This document shows positions 42,608 to 52,163 of a DNA stretch of 64,000 nucleotides, one piece after another; within the stretch, counting starts at the first letter, position 1, and each line of letters opens with the position of its first letter. A program made the position numbers and the translations under genes. The DNA is from Paenibacillus faecalis (GTDB lineage: Bacteria > Bacillota > Bacilli > Paenibacillales > Paenibacillaceae): assembly GCF_900289175.1 (NCBI RefSeq), contig NZ_LT985747.1, positions 3,602,121-3,666,120 of the forward strand, given 5' to 3'. The notes beneath the pieces are model-generated. The model worked only from the letters and a program-made list of their open reading frames with translations, had not been told where the DNA came from and did no database searches.

Positions 42608-43759
42608 TTACACGTTGATCGAACGGGTAGATCGACCTTTAACCAACGTGTAATTCATAACGGTGTGCATCGGAACATGATCGCCTTTCAATTGAGACAT
42701 AAGCAGGTTCACCGCTGTCATCCCCATCTCCGTTTCCATCTGGCGGATATGTGTAAACATTGGGGAATCAAAAGGATCGTCAGGACAATCAAAACATACG
42801 ATAGAGTAGTCATGGGGTATTTGTTTTTCTAGCATTAACAATGCTTTTTTGAGTGTGACAGCGATTCCGTATTCAGAGGCCACAAAAGCCGTAATCTGCG
42901 GATGATCCATAATCAACTTCTTGATGGTTTCGATATCATTTTCCAGGACAGCAAGATAATTTTCGCTTTGAATGACCGGAGGTAGTGAGCTTGTAATTTC
43001 GGTTAGCAGGTAATCGGTATTGTATCGTAAGCCGTGCTTCAAAAAAGCTTTTTGAAACCCTTGAAGTCGCTCATCAACAGTTGAGGTTCTCTTAGGAGGC
43101 GGCGATATAAAGGAGATATGTTCATGTCCTAACTCAAATAGATACTCTGTTAACTGAAGTGCCGCTTGTTTATTGTCTGTCATAACCGTACTTGTGTATA
43201 TGCCCTTCAAATCACGATCAACAACAACGACGGGGAATCCCTCCAGAATCAGCTTCAACATCTCACGGTTATACTGTTCGCTGTCTACTGGGAATATGAT
43301 AAGTCCTTTTACACCAAGCTCAACAAGGGATAATATCGCCTTCTCTTCCCCTGCGATCAGGCCGTGAGTCCGTTTAATAACTAGACTTACTTTATATTCA
43401 GAAGCTTTTTGTTCGATGCTCTTTAGCAGCTTTGAGCCAAAAGCTGAATCAAAATCAGGGAAAATGGCTCCGATCAGGATATTGTCATCGAGAACATCTG
43501 TATCTTGAACGATCTCCTTTTCAGGGTCAACGTTATGAGGCTTGTCGGAAATATAGGAGCCTTTACCACGAATACGATGAATGATTTGATGTTGAGCCAA
43601 TAGATCCAACGCTTTTTTGGATGTAATTCTGCTCACACTAAATTTTTCTGAAAGCTCCTTTTCCGAAGGAACCTTATCACCGGCTTTCAATTGGCCGCTT
43701 TTAATATTTTCAATAATATAGTTGTATATTTGCTGGTACAACGGTTTCGTCATAAACAT
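42608..43759 (-). CDS. GntR-type DNA-binding / LacI-type sensor regulator (AraR-like)
   Basis: Start at 43759 (MFMTKPLYQQIYNYIIENIK), because AGGGGT lies 4-9 nt upstream; the frame continues upstream for 36 codons without a site. N-terminal GntR winged helix (DKVPSEKELSEKFSVSRITS) fused to a periplasmic-binding-like effector domain (from about residue 90; ILIGAIFPDFDSAFGSKLLK), which is the AraR architecture. It would derepress on binding a sugar. Direct GATATA repeats upstream of its start (43778-43803) may be autoregulatory sites. It is the likely regulator of the adjacent ABC importer. Confidence 0.9.
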   Translation of the reverse strand: MFMTKPLYQQIYNYIIENIKSGQLKAGDKVPSEKELSEKFSVSRITSKKALDLLAQHQIIHRIRGKGSYISDKPHNVDPEKEIVQDTDVLDDNILIGAIFPDFDSAFGSKLLKSIEQKASEYKVSLVIKRTHGLIAGEEKAILSLVELGVKGLIIFPVDSEQYNREMLKLILEGFPVVVVDRDLKGIYTSTVMTDNKQAALQLTEYLFELGHEHISFISPPPKRTSTVDERLQGFQKAFLKHGLRYNTDYLLTEITSSLPPVIQSENYLAVLENDIETIKKLIMDHPQITAFVASEYGIAVTLKKALLMLEKQIPHDYSIVCFDCPDDPFDSPMFTHIRQMETEMGMTAVNLLMSQLKGDHVPMHTVMNYTLVKGRSTRSINV

Positions 43760-43896
43760 TTTACCCCTTTTCAGGTTGACATGATATATATCAACTATAT
43801 CAAGTAAAGAAAGAAGTGTAAATGTATTGGTTGTACTTTCAATATATCTAACAGGGTGGCCAACCAAAAAAGCGCAAGAAGCCCTACGCTTTTATA

Positions 43897-44216
43897 ATGA
43901 ATTATGATTCCTTTAAAATGGGAATTGGCGTTCTTCGATTGAATCGAAACCCATTTGGTTTCTGTGAATTCTTCGATGACCCAAGGGTTACCAAAACGGC
44001 CCATACCCGAGCTTTTCACACCACCGAATGGTGTATTTTCAAACGCATTAACGGTTTGGTCATTGACGTGGGTCATACCAAATTCTAATTCAGCTGCTAG
44101 CTGCTCACCTTTTGTTAAATCCGATGTAAAGATGGCAAAGCTCAAACCATACTCTGTATGGTTAGCGATTTCAATCGCCTCTTCATTGTTACCATCGATT
44201 TCATGATTAGATTCCC
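43897..44216 (-). pseudogene. 3' remnant of an aldehyde dehydrogenase gene
   Basis: The minus frame encodes EAIEIANHTEYGLSFAIFTS, LAAELEFGMTHVNDQTVNAF, and ENTPFGGVKSSGMGRFGNPW, the C-terminal quarter of an NAD(P)-dependent aldehyde dehydrogenase (benzaldehyde/salicylaldehyde dehydrogenase-like). The upstream three quarters, with the catalytic Cys, are missing, and the normal C-terminus is replaced by read-through. Confidence 0.8.
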
Positions 44217-44372
44217 CCCTACTCTCAATAAGAACCCAATCTATTAAACCGGAATTATCATTTTCCAGTATCTGTATTATATCATCTCAACCACTCTGTA
44301 GGTAATAGCCTACAGAAATTCCCCTATAGAAACGCATAAGATGAATCTAACTATCCATTAAGGGGTTATAAC

Positions 44373-44630
44373 GTGACTAATCCTAGTGATAAATCCATAG
44401 AGTTACTTGCCTTCGGCAGAGCTCTTCGAAAAATCCGCAAAGAAAAAAGGTTCACACAAGATGAGCTGAGCCTTTACTCCCGTGTCGATCGGTCCTATAT
44501 TAGCGAACTAGAAAACGGAGAAAAAGCGCCTACGTTGCTAACGATTACGGCATTAGCAAGGGCGCTTCATGTTAAGCCTTCGGGTTTGATAGAGGGGTAT
44601 GAGAGGGAATTGGAGGAAGTTCAGTATTAA
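44373..44630 (+). CDS. XRE-family HTH regulator, 85 residues
   Basis: GTG start at 44373 with AAGGGG upstream. The single domain has the XRE helix-turn-helix FTQDELSLYSRVDRSYISEL ENG EKAPTLLTITALA. No sensor domain is attached. It resembles the small regulators of restriction or mobile-element loci (C-protein type). Nothing around it identifies a target. Confidence 0.85.
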   Translation: MTNPSDKSIELLAFGRALRKIRKEKRFTQDELSLYSRVDRSYISELENGEKAPTLLTITALARALHVKPSGLIEGYERELEEVQY

Positions 44631-44658
44631 GCGAAGGGTAAATAGTAGATTCCGATTA

Positions 44659-45033
44659 TCATTTTTTTGATTTCCCTAAACTTCTCGCCTTATCCACATG
44701 CTCAGCCCGAATCCTCGGATCGCTGATATTAGCCTCTATCCATGATTGATAGATTCTCTGAATATCGGATTCCGCTAGATCGCACTCCTTCTTCTCAGCT
44801 TGAATCCGATTCATTTTGCGCTGGATATATTCAGAAAGTTCAACATCGTATACAATCAGTTCATCTGACTGGATTTTTCTCAGTTCCGCATCAACGCTAA
44901 ATCTACAACGCATCGTAAAGGAAACCAATGAAATGTAACGGATCATTTGGTAGTCAGGGAGCAGACTTTTTATCGACTGAATATGGCCGTAATTTTGCAT
45001 AAAGGGATTGTACATTTTAAACCGGTTACTCAC
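44659..45033 (-). CDS. Hypothetical protein, 124 residues
   Basis: Soluble, basic C-terminus (ARSLGKSKK), helix-rich (VELSEYIQRKMNRIQAEKKE). It begins MSNRFKMYNPFMQNYGHIQS. No family recognised. It converges on the XRE gene. The RBS before the ATG is poor (CGGTGAG). Confidence 0.5.
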   Translation of the reverse strand: MSNRFKMYNPFMQNYGHIQSIKSLLPDYQMIRYISLVSFTMRCRFSVDAELRKIQSDELIVYDVELSEYIQRKMNRIQAEKKECDLAESDIQRIYQSWIEANISDPRIRAEHVDKARSLGKSKK

Positions 45034-45152
45034 CGTCCATGAGTTGTTCCCTGGGCGAAACTGTATTGTTTTTTCAACAGGGAGTCATCGTCACGCTTAA
45101 ATGTACGGGAAAGGCTGTTCACGTTAACTACACAAAAAAACGCCTGTCACCC

Positions 45153-45336
45153 TTAACTGCAAATGTACATTTAAAAAAGTGGGTTTTTCGATTTTTAGAG
45201 CATTAACTGCAAAAATACAGTTAAAATCCAAACTTTTCGCCAAAAAGGTAATTTCGGGCAGAATCAAATGTATTTTTGCAGGTAAACTACCCGAAATAGA
45301 AAGTACGGCTAATTTAAATGTACTTTTGCAGGTAAA
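45153..45336. repeat. Cluster of four about 21-bp palindromic-type repeats
   Basis: Two copies read TTAACTGCAAATGTACATTT (45153) and TTAACTGCAAAAATACAGTT (45203); two more are in inverse orientation, AAATGTATTTTTGCAGGTAA (45266) and AAATGTACTTTTGCAGGTAA (45316). The third copy sits in the loop of an ATTTCGGG/CCCGAAAT stem (45250-45297). Opposing copies could pair into long hairpins. No coding frame overlaps them. It looks like a dispersed intergenic repeat (MITE/REP-like). Confidence 0.6.
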
Positions 45337-45386
45337 GAATATATGTTGTGCTTCGGAACATCGATTTCAGTGCATCGACAAAGGAA

Positions 45387-45427
45387 AGAGGCCTTCCATA
45401 TGCTCGATGTATTCATGGAAAGCCTCT
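45387..45427 (-). terminator. Hairpin downstream of the small membrane gene
   Basis: AGAGGC-CTTCCAT and ATGGAA-AGCCTCT pair around a 14-nt loop. On the minus strand it is followed by TTCCTTTG, so termination may be modest. Confidence 0.5.
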
Positions 45428-45469
45428 CAATGTATCCTCTATTATGGAATAGGTTTAACATTCTATTAA

Positions 45470-45631
45470 CTAGTTTCTCCTACTATGAATAAAAAACGAT
45501 ATAGAAAAAACTAAAACAATTATCATTGAAAAAAACGGAATTTCATTTGAAGTAATTAGTGTGTATGGGATGTTAATCAATTGGATGAAAAAATAAGCAA
45601 TTACTGCGTATGCGAAGAATTTACTTTTCAA
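45470..45631 (-). CDS. Small two-helix membrane protein
   Basis: 53 residues from a TTG at 45631 preceded by AATGGAGGAT (a longer frame starts ten codons upstream, but over the RBS). Two hydrophobic segments, FFAYAVIAYFFIQLINIPYT and FFSMIIVLVFSISFFI, with a basic end HSRRN. Unknown family. Confidence 0.6.
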   Translation of the reverse strand: MKSKFFAYAVIAYFFIQLINIPYTLITSNEIPFFSMIIVLVFSISFFIHSRRN

Positions 45632-45776
45632 TAAGAATCCTCCATTTCCTTTATTAAACAATTAATTTCACAAGCTGCATTCAAAGCTAATTACGAAATG
45701 AGATAGGATACAGAATATAGGAAAGGATATGTCTCATCAAAAAACTCCCGATTGGAGGTAAATGAGTAATTTATTT

Positions 45777-46346
45777 TCATAACGTACTAAGCCGTAGTTC
45801 ATAAAAGTACTGCACAATTGGATGCTTTAACTTCATCTTCTCGGTCATGTTTAAAATTCGCTTTTTTCCAACTCGTCTGTCCACCAAAGCTAGAATATTC
45901 AATAAGATATCATTACTATCTATACTTTCCTCTATAGAAATGGATAAAAATTTATTAGCTACAACGATAAAATTTGATTTACTTAATGATGACTGTGCTG
46001 ACAAAAGCACCTTTGCATGTTCTGATATTTTTCTATTTCTTGCAATGACTTTTAAACGATCCTCCGGAACGGCCCCCTTGGTATTTTTTCTGACCGCTTC
46101 AATTTCCTCATTGCTGATCGGTATTTGGATATCTGAATCATTCTTAATTTCCAGCTCTGTCTGATACCATCTGATTGAAGTAGTTATATCACTCATATTG
46201 AGTATGTTCTTTTTATCTACCGCAATATAACATATTCCTGCTTTATCCGGTAAATAACGGTATCCAGTTGCACGGTATTCGACCCTTCCATATAACGCAG
46301 GACAGAGAAAACTCTCCAATTGTTGCTTCAATTTGCTCCAGGACAT
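45777..46346 (-). CDS. SF0329 family protein
   Basis: Start at 46346 (MSWSKLKQQLESFLCPALYG), with GAGGAG 7 nt upstream. The 189-residue protein carries the RVEYRATGYRYLPDKAGICY and VDKKNILNMSD blocks characteristic of the SF0329 family, present sporadically in Bacilli and Enterobacteria. No function is established. Soluble. Single gene. Confidence 0.7.
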   Translation of the reverse strand: MSWSKLKQQLESFLCPALYGRVEYRATGYRYLPDKAGICYIAVDKKNILNMSDITTSIRWYQTELEIKNDSDIQIPISNEEIEAVRKNTKGAVPEDRLKVIARNRKISEHAKVLLSAQSSLSKSNFIVVANKFLSISIEESIDSNDILLNILALVDRRVGKKRILNMTEKMKLKHPIVQYFYELRLSTL

Positions 46347-46582
46347 ATAAATTCTCCTCATAAGTAATCTTTCCTTTATTTAGCTCGAATGCTCCAGCAA
46401 AATTATAACACGAAAATTCACTTCGATGTGGTAGTTAAAACGGATATCAACTGTCCGGAAAAATGTCGGTAGTAGCCACATGGAGTTAAGCATATCATAT
46501 TCGCCTTTTTGTTATAGACTTATCATTTTCAACAGATTATAATAACAAATACACTCCAAAAACGAACATTAAGGGGATAATA

Positions 46583-47947
46583 ATGGGTAAATATATGTAT
46601 TTATTTCAAGGAACTGCTTTTTCAAGCAAATCGTCCAAAGAAATTGAGATATTAAAAGACTATCTTTTCTGTATTAATACGGACGGCATGATTGAGCGAG
46701 CCGTGGCACCGGAAGACGCCGAATATCAATCCTTGCTGGATACGTATCAAGGCAGCGACAACTTTCATCGTTTAAAGGAAGGACAGTATTTCTTGCCTGG
46801 TTTTATCGACTTGCACGTTCATGCCCCGCAGTGGGCCCAATCTGGAACCGCATTAGACATTCCGCTCTATGATTGGTTGAACACCTATACCTTCCCGCTG
46901 GAATCAAAGTTCTCCGATCTTCATTTTGCACAAAAGGTCTACGATGATGTGGTAAGCACCTTACTGGCCAACGGAACAACGACGGCACTTTATTTTGCAA
47001 CGGTGCACAAAGAAGCCAGCTTGTTGTTAGCCCAAATATGTGCGAGTAAAGGCCAGCGTGGACTTGTCGGAAAAGTCGTCATGGATGACCCCGAGCAAAA
47101 TCCAGAATACTATCGCGATGTTGACACCAAAGCGGCACTAGCCGATACGGAAGAGTTTATTATTGCGGTACAAGAATTAGCTAAATCCACGAAACAAGGT
47201 GTGTATCCTGTCGTGACGCCAAGATTCATTCCGAGCTGCACGGATGAAGGGCTGAAGGGCTTGGGAGAGCTGGCGGCTAAATACGATACGTATGTTCAAT
47301 CCCATTGCAGCGAAAGCGATTGGGCTCACGGTTATGTGCAAGATCGGTTCCATAAGAACGATGCTTTTGCTTTGTATGATTTTGGCCTATTGCGTGATAA
47401 ATCGGTTATGGCACATTGTAACTTCCTGGATGATCCTGATGTCGATTTATTTGCTCAAACCGGAACGGCTATCGCACATTGTCCCGTATCAAATGCGTAT
47501 TTTGCCAATAGCGTCATTCCAGTCGCTCATATCCATGCCAAAGGCGTTGATATTGGCTTAGGATCTGATATTTCCGGAGGCTTTTCACCGAGTCTGTTCG
47601 ATAATATTAAACAGGCTGTTATCTCTTCCAGAATGCTCGAGGATGGCGTTAACCCCTCTCTTCCTGCCGAAGAGCGTGGTGCACCAGGATCACGAATTAC
47701 GATACATGAAGCATTCTATCTTGCTACTGCTGGCGGTGGGGAAAGTTTGAGCCTGCCAATCGGTCGTATTCAGCAAAATTACGCGTGGGATGTACAGGTT
47801 ATCGATACGAAATGTCCATCTGCCAAACTGCCGATCTTTGATGATAACGAAGATTTACATGATATTTTCCAGAAAATATTGTATCTTGTCAGACCTGAGC
47901 ATATCCGTGAAGTTTGGGTACAAGGGGAAAAAGTTCATTCGCGTTAA
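46583..47947 (+). CDS. guaD: Guanine deaminase (amidohydrolase superfamily)
   Basis: 454 residues. Metal site HxH in LPGFIDLHVHAPQWAQSG, guanine-specific segment TFPLESKFSDLHFAQ, later ligands SHCSESDWAHG and MAHCNFLDD, and Asp in GLGSDISGGFSP. It hydrolyses guanine to xanthine and ammonia. It is followed 38 nt later by a purine permease gene: salvage or catabolism of guanine. AAGGGGATAAT precedes the ATG. A PurBox-like AAAAACGAACATT lies just upstream of the start (46558-46570), though its partner box is not evident. Confidence 0.93.
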   Translation: MGKYMYLFQGTAFSSKSSKEIEILKDYLFCINTDGMIERAVAPEDAEYQSLLDTYQGSDNFHRLKEGQYFLPGFIDLHVHAPQWAQSGTALDIPLYDWLNTYTFPLESKFSDLHFAQKVYDDVVSTLLANGTTTALYFATVHKEASLLLAQICASKGQRGLVGKVVMDDPEQNPEYYRDVDTKAALADTEEFIIAVQELAKSTKQGVYPVVTPRFIPSCTDEGLKGLGELAAKYDTYVQSHCSESDWAHGYVQDRFHKNDAFALYDFGLLRDKSVMAHCNFLDDPDVDLFAQTGTAIAHCPVSNAYFANSVIPVAHIHAKGVDIGLGSDISGGFSPSLFDNIKQAVISSRMLEDGVNPSLPAEERGAPGSRITIHEAFYLATAGGGESLSLPIGRIQQNYAWDVQVIDTKCPSAKLPIFDDNEDLHDIFQKILYLVRPEHIREVWVQGEKVHSR

Positions 47948-47985
47948 GATATAGAAACTAATTAAAATTTGAGGTGTGCAACTTA

Positions 47986-49338
47986 GTGAATACACAAGCA
48001 GACAAGCAAGATAACGCGCAAACACAATCACAACATTTAACGGTTCTACCCGAAGACAAACTATCTTTTGGAAAATCGGCAATTCTTGGCTTACAGCATG
48101 TATTAGCGATGGACGTCTATGTCGTTCCCTTCCTCATTGCTATGTTAATTGGCTTACAGCCCAGTCAATCCAGCGCATTAATTCAATCCACGTTTATTGC
48201 TGCGGGGCTTGCAACGATTGTCCAAACTTATTTCTGTATGAAGCTGCCGATGGCGCAAGGTCCTTCATATGTTCCGCTCGGAGCGATCGTCACGATTTAT
48301 GCCGCTAGTGGCGGCGGGGAACTAGGTTGGAGTTCTGTGTTAGGTGCCAGTTTAGTTGGTGCGATCCTCGTAATTATTTTGGGCTATACTGGAGTATTCA
48401 ATAAAATCGTGAAATCCTTTATCCCTCCCATTGTAGGGGGAACGATCATCTTCATTGTAGGTCTTTCTTTGTTGCCTGTTGCAATCAGAGACAATGTTTA
48501 TGGCGCCACTGACGCTACAATTAACCAAAACGTGTTATTAGCTCTTATTTCGGCTGCCGTGCTCATTGTTTTCGTGATCCTGGGCTCTTTGTTCCAAAAA
48601 AAAGGATCGATTTTCCGAATTACTTCTGTAATGGTCGCGTTGATTATCGGATGTATTTCTGCACAATTTATGGGCGTCTTGGATTTCTCAGCTATTCAAA
48701 GTGCTTCATGGTTTAGCATGCCGATGATTCCTTTTAAAGATTTTGGCTTTTCTTTTGACCTTTCTGCAATTATCACCATGATCATTATTTATCTCGTACT
48801 GCTGGCTGAAACAACGGGTACGTGGTTTGCCATCAGCAACGTGATCGATAAACCGTTAACGGATAAAAATATTAACCAAGGTGTTGTTGGGGAAGGAATC
48901 AGCTGTCTAATCGCTGCTGGACTCGGTTCAACCCCGGTTACAGGCTATTCCACAAACGCAGGTATTATTTCCATCACGGGCGTGGCCAGTCGCCGAGTCT
49001 TTCTTGCGGTAGGAGGATGGTTCGTCCTCTTCGGCTGTTCAGGAAAATTAGCAGCTTTAATCTCTTCGATTCCAACAGCTGTCATCGGCGGCGTGTTCGC
49101 TATCGTCTGCGGCATTATCGCGATTAACGGTATCCAGGTCATGAAAAACGAAACGATTGGCGAAAAAGAAATGTACATTATCGCCATACCGATGATTTTA
49201 ACGCTGGCTCTAGTGCTTATTCCTAAAGACTTCCTCAGTACGCTGCCTACGTTCGTGCAATATTTATTCGGTTCACCTATTCTAGCTGCTTCGCTTGCAG
49301 CGATTTTATTGAATAAGCTGGTGCCGAGTAGGAAGTAA
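47986..49338 (+). CDS. NCS2-family purine permease (xanthine/uric acid type)
   Basis: Start at a GTG (47986), nine bases after GAGGTG; 450 residues. About 14 hydrophobic segments with the NCS2 features QHVLAMDVYVVPFLIAMLIG and the substrate motif GEGISCLIAAGLGSTPVTGY. It imports a purine base with a proton or sodium. Co-transcribed with guaD. The motif form is closer to PbuX/PucK-type transporters than to guanine-specific ones. Confidence 0.9.
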   Translation: MNTQADKQDNAQTQSQHLTVLPEDKLSFGKSAILGLQHVLAMDVYVVPFLIAMLIGLQPSQSSALIQSTFIAAGLATIVQTYFCMKLPMAQGPSYVPLGAIVTIYAASGGGELGWSSVLGASLVGAILVIILGYTGVFNKIVKSFIPPIVGGTIIFIVGLSLLPVAIRDNVYGATDATINQNVLLALISAAVLIVFVILGSLFQKKGSIFRITSVMVALIIGCISAQFMGVLDFSAIQSASWFSMPMIPFKDFGFSFDLSAIITMIIIYLVLLAETTGTWFAISNVIDKPLTDKNINQGVVGEGISCLIAAGLGSTPVTGYSTNAGIISITGVASRRVFLAVGGWFVLFGCSGKLAALISSIPTAVIGGVFAIVCGIIAINGIQVMKNETIGEKEMYIIAIPMILTLALVLIPKDFLSTLPTFVQYLFGSPILAASLAAILLNKLVPSRK

Positions 49339-49365
49339 GATGTAAGACCAGATCAAAATATAGAC

Positions 49366-49425
49366 AAAAAGAGATACCCCAAGGTTACAGCGAATGTAGC
49401 TTTGAGGGCATCTCTATTTTTATGG
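49366..49425. terminator. Shared terminator between purine permease and flagellin genes
   Basis: AGAGATACCCCAAGG pairs with a TTTGAGGGCATCTCT arm (49370-49415) with T-runs on both outer sides (TTTTTATG plus; TTTTTGTC minus). It ends both converging transcripts. Confidence 0.8.
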
Positions 49426-49428
49426 GAT

Positions 49429-51333
49429 CTATTTCAATAACTGTAATATCTCTTGTGGTTGCTGATTGGCATGTGCCAACATCGCTTGAGACACTTGTAC
49501 GAAAATGTATGTTTTAGTATATTCCATCATTTCTTTAGCCATATCTACATCTCTAATGCGTGATTCCGCTGCTGTTAACTGAACATAATAATTCGATACG
49601 TTATTTTGTATATGTTCTAAGGCGTTTTGATGGGCGCCATACATAGAACGCGCTGAAGAAACTTTTTCGATTGCTTTGTCTATTTTAATGATCGCGGACT
49701 CTGCACTTTGCCTAATTGAAAGGTCTATCCCATCAATGCCAAGTGCTGTAGTTCTAGCATCTGTTAACTCGATAGAATATTGATTTCCGGAGTTTGCACC
49801 CACTTGAAACAAAAGTTTTTTATAATTAGGAGATGTATCGTTATTTGGTCTATATGCTAAATTGATATTCATTATACCGCCGGTAGTTGATACTGTGTAG
49901 CTTCCATCATGATTATGAATAATGCTGTTTATTAAGTTCATAGCAGAATTATCACTCAATGAAAATCTTGCGAGTTCGTTGCCTTCCGGGTCAAATAACC
50001 AAAGATAGGATTTTCCGTCTAATTCCCCCCCGGCTAAATAATTACCATTGTTTCCTGTTGAAATACCATATATTCTACTTAAGATAGAAGTTGTAGCTGA
50101 GATGTTTTTTTCCCACACCATATTACCACTGCTATCCACTTTATAAATCAGTCCACTTGTCTTTGTTGAATCATTGTAAGAACCAACAATGATAGCTCCT
50201 CCATCACTTGTTGCGATTGCATCATAACCTTCATCATCACCAAGTGAACCGACCCGTTTTTCCCATAACAAATTTAAATTACTATCATATTTAACGACCC
50301 AATTTGAATTATCCGAATAAGTTCCGTTTACTTTGAGGCTTGAAGTGCCAATAGCTAAGAATCCGCCATCTGCTGTTTCAATTATTTTTTTAAATTCATC
50401 ATGTCCATAACCAAGCGGAGTGGATTGCGAAGATCCAGTAACTGAACTGGACAGCTGTGTACCGCTGCTATTAAACTTAGCTATTAGTCCATCCCAGTTT
50501 TGAATTCCCGAGCCCACACCTACTATAACAAAAGAACCGTTACTAGTTTCTATTACTTCATTACCCTGAATTGAATATACACCCGTTACACCTGTTCTCC
50601 ACTGCTCATTTCGATTTCTGTCCCATTTAATGATGTTTATTTTATCCACTGAATTTGGATCTGCATAGAAATCATTGCCTAATGTAATATACCCGCCATC
50701 ACTTGTTTCCTTGACGCTAAATACTTCCATATTTGAAATAGATTGTGACCATACTAATTTCCCCGTATTGTCTATTTTAAATGTGGTACTTCCCGGGTAA
50801 GTACTTACTCCGATGTAACCACCATCGGAAGTTCTGGACAATTCACCACTAGATATGTTATTTGTCCAATTAACACTGATACTCCCTTGTATTGGCGTAA
50901 AATTACGATTACCTTCCGTACCATTTAATAAATCGATTCCATTAAAATGAGTGTTATTTGCTATTTCATTAATTCCCTGTTTAATCTGTGAAACTTCTTT
51001 TTGAGTTTGTCTTCTATCTTCATTCGTTAGTGTATCATTAGACGCCTGTATAGCAAGTTCTCTTATCCTTTGAAGATGGTCTTGGATAGCTCCTAAACCA
51101 CTCTCTGCAGTTTGAATTAATGAAATTCCATCTTGAATATTTCTTTCCGCTTGTCCCAATCCTCGAATCTGGGCTCGCATTTTTTCGGAAATTGCCAGTC
51201 CTGCCGCATCATCCGCAACTTTATTTATACTTAAACCTGATGAAAGTTTTTCTAATACATCACCTGTTACTTTATTATTTCGATAAAGTTTATTATACGA
51301 ATTTATTGCTGAGATGTTGTGAGCTATTCGCAT
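49429..51333 (-). CDS. hag: Flagellin with about 370-residue repeat insert
   Basis: 634 residues. The first 139 are a normal D0/D1 N-terminus (MRIAHNISAINSYNKLYRNN; SSGLSINKVADDAAGLAISE) and the last about 125 a normal D1/D0 C-terminus (SARSMYGAHQNALEHIQNNV; AMLAHANQQPQEILQLLK). Between them are about 370 residues of imperfect repeats with the theme TSDGGYI-x-G...W..K-D-x-G...W (for example ATSDGGAIIVGSYND, IYKVDSSGNMVWEKNIS), which looks like a beta-propeller built of WD-like blades. The insert sits where the variable surface domain is. A SigD-type promoter precedes it. It is far from a flagellar cluster and may be an additional flagellin. Confidence 0.9.
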   Translation of the reverse strand: MRIAHNISAINSYNKLYRNNKVTGDVLEKLSSGLSINKVADDAAGLAISEKMRAQIRGLGQAERNIQDGISLIQTAESGLGAIQDHLQRIRELAIQASNDTLTNEDRRQTQKEVSQIKQGINEIANNTHFNGIDLLNGTEGNRNFTPIQGSISVNWTNNISSGELSRTSDGGYIGVSTYPGSTTFKIDNTGKLVWSQSISNMEVFSVKETSDGGYITLGNDFYADPNSVDKINIIKWDRNRNEQWRTGVTGVYSIQGNEVIETSNGSFVIVGVGSGIQNWDGLIAKFNSSGTQLSSSVTGSSQSTPLGYGHDEFKKIIETADGGFLAIGTSSLKVNGTYSDNSNWVVKYDSNLNLLWEKRVGSLGDDEGYDAIATSDGGAIIVGSYNDSTKTSGLIYKVDSSGNMVWEKNISATTSILSRIYGISTGNNGNYLAGGELDGKSYLWLFDPEGNELARFSLSDNSAMNLINSIIHNHDGSYTVSTTGGIMNINLAYRPNNDTSPNYKKLLFQVGANSGNQYSIELTDARTTALGIDGIDLSIRQSAESAIIKIDKAIEKVSSARSMYGAHQNALEHIQNNVSNYYVQLTAAESRIRDVDMAKEMMEYTKTYIFVQVSQAMLAHANQQPQEILQLLK

Positions 51334-51375
51334 TTGATCACCTTTCTATTGTAGCTGTACCTGGATACTATTTTG

Positions 51376-51403
51376 TTATCGACACATCTTTATCTACTCT
51401 TTA
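51376..51403 (-). promoter_or_regulatory. SigD-type promoter of the flagellin gene
   Basis: On the minus strand TAAA (51403-51400), 16 nt, and GTCGATAA (51383-51376) match the sigma-D consensus TAAA-N14-16-GCCGATAT. It lies 43 nt from the ATG, with GAAAGGTGATC as RBS. Confidence 0.7.
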
Positions 51404-51696
51404 GGTAATATTACCTATTTTTTTATTTCCAGTTAAGGCGTTAAATCACAGGAAACTAGAAAGAGCCAGGCAATTATCAGGAGAACAGTGGTGTCTTTCT
51501 ACTACCTACAAAGTCAGAATGCCATAAAATAATCCGCATATTTGAAGATTCACTACTTATGTAATCTATTTAACCTCATCCAAGGTTTCCTTTGAAACTC
51601 TGCAAAACTTTTAAGTTAATAGTTTAATATTTTCAACTTATAATGTTATTAAAATTTTACATTTTATCCTCTACCCTTGAATAAGGGAGTGATCGT

Positions 51697-52066
51697 ATGG
51701 GTGAGTTAAAGAAAATTATTGGTGATAAAATACGTTACATACGTAATTCCAGACAAATGACCCTACAGCAGCTTAGCGAAGCAACAGGGTTTGCAAACTT
51801 CTTATCTTGGAGATGTTGAAAGAGGCAAGAGAAATACATCTCTTGATTCTTTGGAGAAGATTATGAACGCTCTTGACATTAAGGCTGGGGATTTATTTGA
51901 TTTCCGTGAGATTGATGTTAATTCAAGCCATTTTGAAATAACTTCCGTTCTTGAGGTGCATTATCAGTTTTTAAAGGAAAAGAAAACCAAGGATGTAAAA
52001 ATTATTCATCGTATAACTAAAGATATTTTTAATTCAATCGAAGGGACACATCTTAAAGAGGGATAA
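51697..52066 (+). pseudogene. Frameshifted XRE-family regulator
   Basis: From ATG 51697 (RBS AAGGGAGTG) the frame encodes MGELKKIIGDKIRYIRNSRQ then QQLSEATGFANFLSW and stops. One base fewer near 51792 would continue GLQTSYLGDVERGKRNTSLD to the stop at 52064, giving a complete helix-turn-helix protein of about 122 residues. The HTH helix 3 is at the lesion, so the protein is inactive unless the extra base is a sequencing error. It lies upstream of the flagellin promoter on the opposite strand. Confidence 0.8.
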
Positions 52067-52163
52067 GACTCTAATGTAATAAACAGGAGAAAAGACAACC
52101 TTCTAAAAAAAGAAAAACAACCAGACCGTACTGGATATTCCAGCGCGGTCTATTATTACGCAA

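Noticed and set aside
45100..45340. CRISPR array
   Set aside because: Repeats are only four, alternate in orientation, and spacing is irregular; no cas genes are near.
46380..46582. Purine riboswitch upstream of guanine deaminase
   Set aside because: The conserved purine aptamer loop sequences are not present; only a weak PurBox-like motif is seen.
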